A stretch of 64,000 nucleotides of DNA from Jackrogersella multiformis (lineage: Eukaryota; Ascomycota; Sordariomycetes; Xylariales; Hypoxylaceae). This document shows, in pieces, positions 59,449 to 64,000 of the stretch (position 1 is its first letter; each line of letters begins with the position of its first letter). The translations under genes were made by a program, and so were the position numbers. Where the stretch lies: contig CADCXD010000018.1 of the NCBI GenBank assembly GCA_902806575.1, positions 3,596,001 through 3,660,000 of the forward strand. Direction: 5' to 3'. The notes beneath the pieces are model-generated. The model was given only the letters and a program-made list of their open reading frames with translations. It did no database searches and was not told the DNA's origin.

Positions 59449-62391
59449 CTAAGTTTTAATAACCATATTTAAAATAATTAAGTCAAGCTGAGTTTCACAT
59501 TTAAGGGGCCTTCTCTGGATCTGCGGTGAATTGGCATTAATCACGTTCTTAGCTTCGAGAAGCTGGTCAATTAATTCGCCACGATTACTCTCCAAGTCTA
59601 GCATGTATTTCCAACTGATGTAGTGATCCCTCCATCTTGGCACCCTCAGATTGAACCGGAGACTTCTAGCTTTCAAGGTATCCTCTCCACATCTGCCTCG
59701 TCCTTGGAGATTCCGAGTCGGCGTACGGTTTTCAGGTAGGTAGGGCACACATTAGCTGGAACCATGGCAGCGGGGGCGGGATTAGATACAAATTTGTTAA
59801 AGACCCCGTCACTGGTTCCAGGAACGTCTTAGCTTCTGTTGAGAGTAACATTTGCGGTCCCTGGGGCCAGGACACACATAGCTAGAGGGTTGAGATACCC
59901 GAGACTGTCTTCATCGGCCATTCAGGATCGCGCAAAATATGACGTTCTAGGTCTGCAAGAGACCAAGACAATATGGCATATGCTAAGCTATTGGGGGAAA
60001 TTGCACCCCCATTGCTAATGAGAATTCTTTTCAGTACAGCTCAGCCCTCCAAGACAAGTAGAGGTAGGTGCAGTAGAACATACCCTCAATGAGATTCGGA
60101 AAAAGTCTCCAGGCAATGGTTATATCATGCAGGCTGGTTCTTATATTACATATATCGCTCGAGTCAACCTCGAATATATTTATAATATATGAAATTATGC
60201 TCTGTCCGGGTGTCCAATCATCCCAAGATTCTGGGCTTCGAGTGACATCGCAAACCAGGTTGTCGATGTTGCTGAATACGACAGAATATATTAGTCAAAA
60301 GGTGCAAGAGTGATAATTTTAAAACTTACATTCTCTCTCCTTCAGTGCCTACAATCCCGACGATATTACGGAGTAGCTGTATAGATGTTGCTGCCATCGA
60401 ATCGTTGGTGTTTAGCTCCTTGAGAATCCACAAGTGTTCCATAATATAGTCAGCCAGATTCTACTTCTTTATCAGTATAGTTAGATAAATATGGGTAACG
60501 ATGATCATAAGCTGATTACCTTTGCATGGCTGTTTCCGTATTCATCTCGATCACTTGGAGACATTTTCCCTTCCTTATACATAGAAAGAAGCGTCCGCTC
60601 AAAATCATTCACTCTCCGAAGGACTTCCTTTTCGTTGAATTCTAACTTATGTTCTACGCGATCCCTTGTCCAATCAATCATTTTGCTAACCTCTGGATAT
60701 AATGGACTGCGCTCTCGTGGTACGATATTCCTGAAGCGCACAGAGATCCCAGGATGGCAATTGCCTGTCGCGTATATGATACTAGCTCGAGTTATACTTG
60801 TGCAGAACCAACCCATTTTTAACGGAAATTGAATTTCGGCAGTTTGTTTTGTCTTCTGATCGATACCATGAAACTTGCAGCCTAGACGATGTTTGGGCGG
60901 TATCTCCTGATCTGTCATACGGATAGGCTCCACGAAGCAGAGTATGATCAATATATGCATGCAAGTTGGTAAATACGAGATATGTTGGAACTTATGAAAC
61001 AGAGCTATTGGATGAGGTTAATCAGAAGACTTGATCAATATATGTAAGACTGAACCAACAGGATTAAGAGGGCGCCAACAGCGCTTAAGGAGATATTCAG
61101 ATTGTATACATATAGGTCATTACGCCTCGCTTCGCAAGAAGAGATAGAAGGCAAGGACCTTAAGACCATAGAGAATTATTACTCGAATTTGAACTACAGT
61201 TCCAAGCCCTATTGCCCTTGTCACATGATCCAATCGATATGTCACACCCCAGAAAGCGCACGAGTACGTGACTGGGCGAGTCCACGATGGACAGCCACAT
61301 TTCGGGGAATTGGCTTTAATTCTAATCTCGGTGCCTCTGCGCTTAGTTGACGTTCTCAAAACGCTAAGGTCCGGGGCGTGGCATGATAGAAAAGGGCTTG
61401 GGCCGGATGAAGACGTCAATCTCTGGGGACTATCTGCTCCCACTTCCGGGCCTTGGCTCGTCATCTGGGAAATCTCGACGCTCTTTGTATACAGGAAGTC
61501 AGCTTATGAGCGGACGCCACGGAAAACATTTACTTCAAGGACAGTACCATTCTTGTGATATCCGCTGATTGGTTATCTATTTTATTGAGTAATTTTGTGA
61601 GCGTGTCGACCGTTATCGTCGAATTCGAAGTAATGTTATTTTGTATCATCGTAAGTTTCCCATTGATGTTCTGATCGAGATCCCTAACACTCCATTCTGT
61701 CTGGTCAAGTCGATATTCAATATCATTGAGAATTTCCGTGACAGTGTCTTGTAGCGACTGAAGCTGGCCAGAGTTATCCTGTATTTTCGAATATAGGTTT
61801 CTGACTTCATCATTATGGGCGTGAAACGCATCTCGAAGATCCTGGATATCAGTTTTGATCGTATCGATTCGACTGTCTCGGTCTATCCCAGTTTTTCTGG
61901 CAGAATGATGTTAGTAACGAGTATTAACTGAAAGAGTGGGTGATGTCGCACAGTGATGTGATGCCAATAGCCAACTTCAGATTAATTAGAAGCCCCTGTA
62001 ATGTTTGGCGAAGCGAGGATAATTTCCCCTCACGAAACGGGTAAATGAGAGAATTTCCTGTCTCTTTTATCTTCCCCTTTGTGCTTGGCGATTTAGAGGG
62101 ACCTCTAAGCTCGATTAGCAGCGCTTGCAACTCTTGTAGTTTCTCCGCGCTGTCTTTGAGACATTCTCGAATGACACAAGAGTTAAGCGATCTTCTCTGG
62201 TCAATATGGGGTAGGATCTCATTCAAGGAGTAAAGGATGGATAGGAGTGTCTGAACTTCTCTCAGGCCATCCGTAATTTCCTCTTTTCTTGCGTTGATAG
62301 AGCGCAAGTATGAAAGAAGGCCCTGGCAGACCTGTATTCCCAGAGATGCAATTCCAACAGCAGTACCCGCTACGGATAGTGGATCCGACAT
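59449..62391 (-). pseudogene. Helo-like/STAND N-terminal gene with Cys-His and degenerate ankyrin-type regions, broken by a solo LTR
   Basis: Minus strand from ATG 62391. Exon 1 (62391-61952) encodes MSDPLSVAGTAVGIASLGIQ, the fungal STAND N-terminal (Helo-like, PF17111) opening helix. Exon 2 (61896-61534) is coiled-coil (DNSGQLQSLQDTVTEIL). Exon 3 starts at 61480 and has SPKCGCPSWTRPVTYSC; a solo LTR with target duplication interrupts it at 61230/60908. Across the LTR the frame resumes as RLDQEIPPKHRLGCKFHG, then MGWFCTSITRASIIYATGNC and later exons at 60460-60330, 60271-60084 and from 60026. Downstream, a stop near 59889 and others follow, then a recognisable tail near 59449-59700 (SWKYMLDLESNRGELIDQL). 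Its intact relatives in this architecture carry ankyrin repeats there, which seem lost. STAND-type N-termini act in fungal self/non-self recognition and regulated cell death. Confidence 0.75.
60913..61225 (+). mobile_element. Solo LTR, unmutated, same family as the two retrotransposons
   Basis: 313 bp from TGTCATACGG to TTGTCACA, flanked by a perfect 5-bp duplication TGATC (60908-60912 and 61226-61230). It keeps normal GC content and is the least mutated member of the family here. Single LTRs arise by recombination between the two LTRs of one element. Confidence 0.95.
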
Positions 62392-62934
62392 ATCGCATCG
62401 TATATTATAATACCGTCGCAAAAGTAGTTGTAGCGAGCCCTCAACAAGAGGTGAAAATAGAAAGATCAAGAAACAAGCCGACCGCGAGGGGTAACCAAGA
62501 TATATATAGGAAAGCAGCGCCGCACGTATGCTACACTGTGTACGCTTTGATATGACAATGCCCCTACATTACATTCGTATATGCTTGCTTACTTAGGAGG
62601 CAGGTGGTAACCTACCTACCAATAGACACTTGATATATTTAGCAACACAGTTTTTAGAGAGGACGAAGCGGTGAAAACGAGGCTATATCATTTTGAAGAA
62701 GAAAAACGGAAAGGGCTATAGTTATATCTGCAACTTACTTACCTAGGTAGGTAAGTCGTATCCGTATACTATACAGGAGTAACCTACCATAAAGGGGGGT
62801 GGGGGGTCTCGTTCCATGGATTTCCTTATAAAACATGAATACCTAGGTACTTACAAGTTAAATAACAGGAGCTCAGTGTATCCCATACTTGTAGCTAATG
62901 TCTGAAAGGCGTTGACGGGGTTTTGTTTAGGTAT
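62392..62934. other. Intergenic
   Basis: No gene seen. Carries TACCTAGGTA-type palindromes at about 62739-62753 and 62840-62850 and a G-rich run near 62795-62810. Confidence 0.5.
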
Positions 62935-64000
62935 TTAAAAATTATTAATCTTGATACCTATACCAGCAGATGTCGCTAGCTCCAAGACGACCTTACATAT
63001 GGCTAGGTCCATGATTCCTATACCGACGCTTTTATAGACGATTATTCCATCTCTGAGCCATGCAGCCAGACGGCCCCTGGCCTCCTGGTCTGCTGTGGTT
63101 TTCAAATGGATCAACTCACCGGCCTCGATGATGTTCTCGACCCCGACCTGCGCCTTGACCAGCTCGCCAGCCTCGAGCGCACACGCCTCGCGGCTATCGA
63201 CGATTATCACGCCGCCCTTCGCCAGGTTTTCGTGCCTGGGATGATACAAACCCGGTAATGGGCTGCTCGTGGGGGTAGTAATGGTGCGCAGGAACGCTGG
63301 GTCGATTTCTTGCATGTCGAGCTTGTACGAGCCGATGGCGGAAATGAAGCGTTGCTTCTGCCGGCCCTGCTCCGACGTTAGCCACTCGGCGGGGAAGAGC
63401 GGGCTGGTTGAAGGGGTAGTGCAGAAGATCACGTCTGCTTGCTGGACAACGACGCGCAGACGATCCGTGTACTCCTGAAGACCAACGCTGCGGTCCAGAA
63501 TTGAAAAGGCCACGTGGTCGGCAGTCGCGGATCGTGCTTCCCGATCCATCGTTCGGAGACGATAGATTAGCTCTTGGGCGCGTTGCGCGGAGCGGTTGAT
63601 GATTGTCACGGTCCGGATGTCCGAGCCGCGGAGGACTAGTGCTAGCCGCAAGTGCCAGAGAGCCTGTTTGCCAGCCCCGAAGACCGTGATGTGCTCGGTA
63701 CTTGTCCGAAGCTGATACAGCAGTATGGAACCCAGCGAGGTGCGGAAAGCTGTTATATCGGCCGCGTTAATGACCCCGGTGGCCTTGCCGTCGTCATCGA
63801 ATACCATAATGGCGCCGCAGATGGGTTTGGCTTGGCTGACCTGACCGTCTGAGGGAGGCTGGGGCGGCGGTACGCCTACCACTTTGACGGATGCGCAGCC
63901 TGGCAGGGTTGCGGGCATAAAGAGCATAGTCGGCCCTCCCGGTCGTGTGACGGCTTGACGGTGACATTGATATTGGCCTTCCTGCCCGACGGAGTAGGAT
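62935..64000 (-). CDS. Ornithine cyclodeaminase/mu-crystallin family protein, 5' end outside the window
   Basis: The open minus-strand frame runs past the first internal Met (63927) through SVGQEGQYQCHRQAVTRPGG to the window edge, so the start is missing; 354 codons are visible. Conserved order: RPGGPTMLFMPATLPGCASVK, then GVINAADITAFRTSLGS, the dinucleotide-binding HITVFGAGKQALWHLRLAL, DVIFCTTPSTSPLFPAEWL, FISAIGSYKLDMQEIDP, a VDSREACALEAGEL block and VYKSVGIGIMDLAICK at the end. The family includes NAD-dependent ornithine cyclodeaminase, ketimine reductase and alanine dehydrogenase activities, several of them in amino-acid-derived metabolite pathways. The substrate is unresolved. The coding part is GC-rich relative to its flank. 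Confidence 0.92.
   Translation of the reverse strand, partial: SYSVGQEGQYQCHRQAVTRPGGPTMLFMPATLPGCASVKVVGVPPPQPPSDGQVSQAKPICGAIMVFDDDGKATGVINAADITAFRTSLGSILLYQLRTSTEHITVFGAGKQALWHLRLALVLRGSDIRTVTIINRSAQRAQELIYRLRTMDREARSATADHVAFSILDRSVGLQEYTDRLRVVVQQADVIFCTTPSTSPLFPAEWLTSEQGRQKQRFISAIGSYKLDMQEIDPAFLRTITTPTSSPLPGLYHPRHENLAKGGVIIVDSREACALEAGELVKAQVGVENIIEAGELIHLKTTADQEARGRLAAWLRDGIIVYKSVGIGIMDLAICKVVLELATSAGIGIKINNF

Overview
The window looks like nuclear DNA of a filamentous ascomycete (Pezizomycotina, probably Sordariomycetes). Genes carry short introns of about 50-70 nt with GTAAGT/GTGAGT-type donors and CTAAC/CTGAC branch points. Gene families are typical of that group: Zn2Cys6 factor, Clr5-ankyrin protein, Helo-like/STAND N-terminus, expanded C2H2 family. 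Repeats are reduced to A/T, as expected from repeat-induced point mutation (RIP). I rebuilt gene models by joining open frames across introns, by eye.

Layout. 1-797: a palindromic, AT-mutated terminal-inverted-repeat element. 2.5-10.9 kb: conserved core genes, namely mitochondrial N-acetylglutamate synthase (arginine synthesis, with a Gcn4/CPC1-type site upstream), the Hsp110/Hsp88 chaperone (with a perfect three-unit heat shock element upstream) and a C2H2-like nuclear protein. 11.7-18.3 kb: a full-length LTR retrotransposon reduced to A/T, inserted near the 3' end of a large Clr5-ankyrin gene (18.3-22.7 kb, minus strand). The original last 27 codons now lie at 11.6 kb, and the gene ends in LTR-encoded codons. 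23.7-28.7 kb: a gene graveyard holding an aspartic protease fossil, a GH47 alpha-mannosidase with an in-frame stop, and a short-chain dehydrogenase fossil with an inverted tail, followed by a short interstitial telomeric repeat at 29.08 kb.

29.9-46.7 kb: a gene-dense accessory segment with a UPF0303 protein, FAD monooxygenase, Zn2Cys6 regulator, glutathione-S-transferase-like protein, an orphan gene, indoleamine 2,3-dioxygenase (IDO), an NAD(P)-dependent epimerase-type reductase, a secreted AA8 cytochrome and a methyltransferase with one nonsense codon. The IDO promoter has four near-identical perfect palindromes (GGCCGGAA-N3-TTCCGGCC), the strongest unexplained regulatory signal in the window. 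The gene set resembles a tryptophan/kynurenine-derived metabolic cluster, but no backbone synthase is visible.

48.0-54.3 kb: a second, inverted, AT-mutated copy of the same LTR element. 54.5-58.2 kb: a divergent pair, a salicylate-hydroxylase-like FAD monooxygenase and a DAL5-type MFS transporter. 59.4-62.4 kb: a Helo-like/ankyrin-type gene broken by a solo LTR of the same family. 62.9-64.0 kb: an ornithine cyclodeaminase-family gene running off the right edge. All three LTR insertions have 5-bp target duplications. TACCTAGGTA-type palindromes are scattered through the intergenic DNA.
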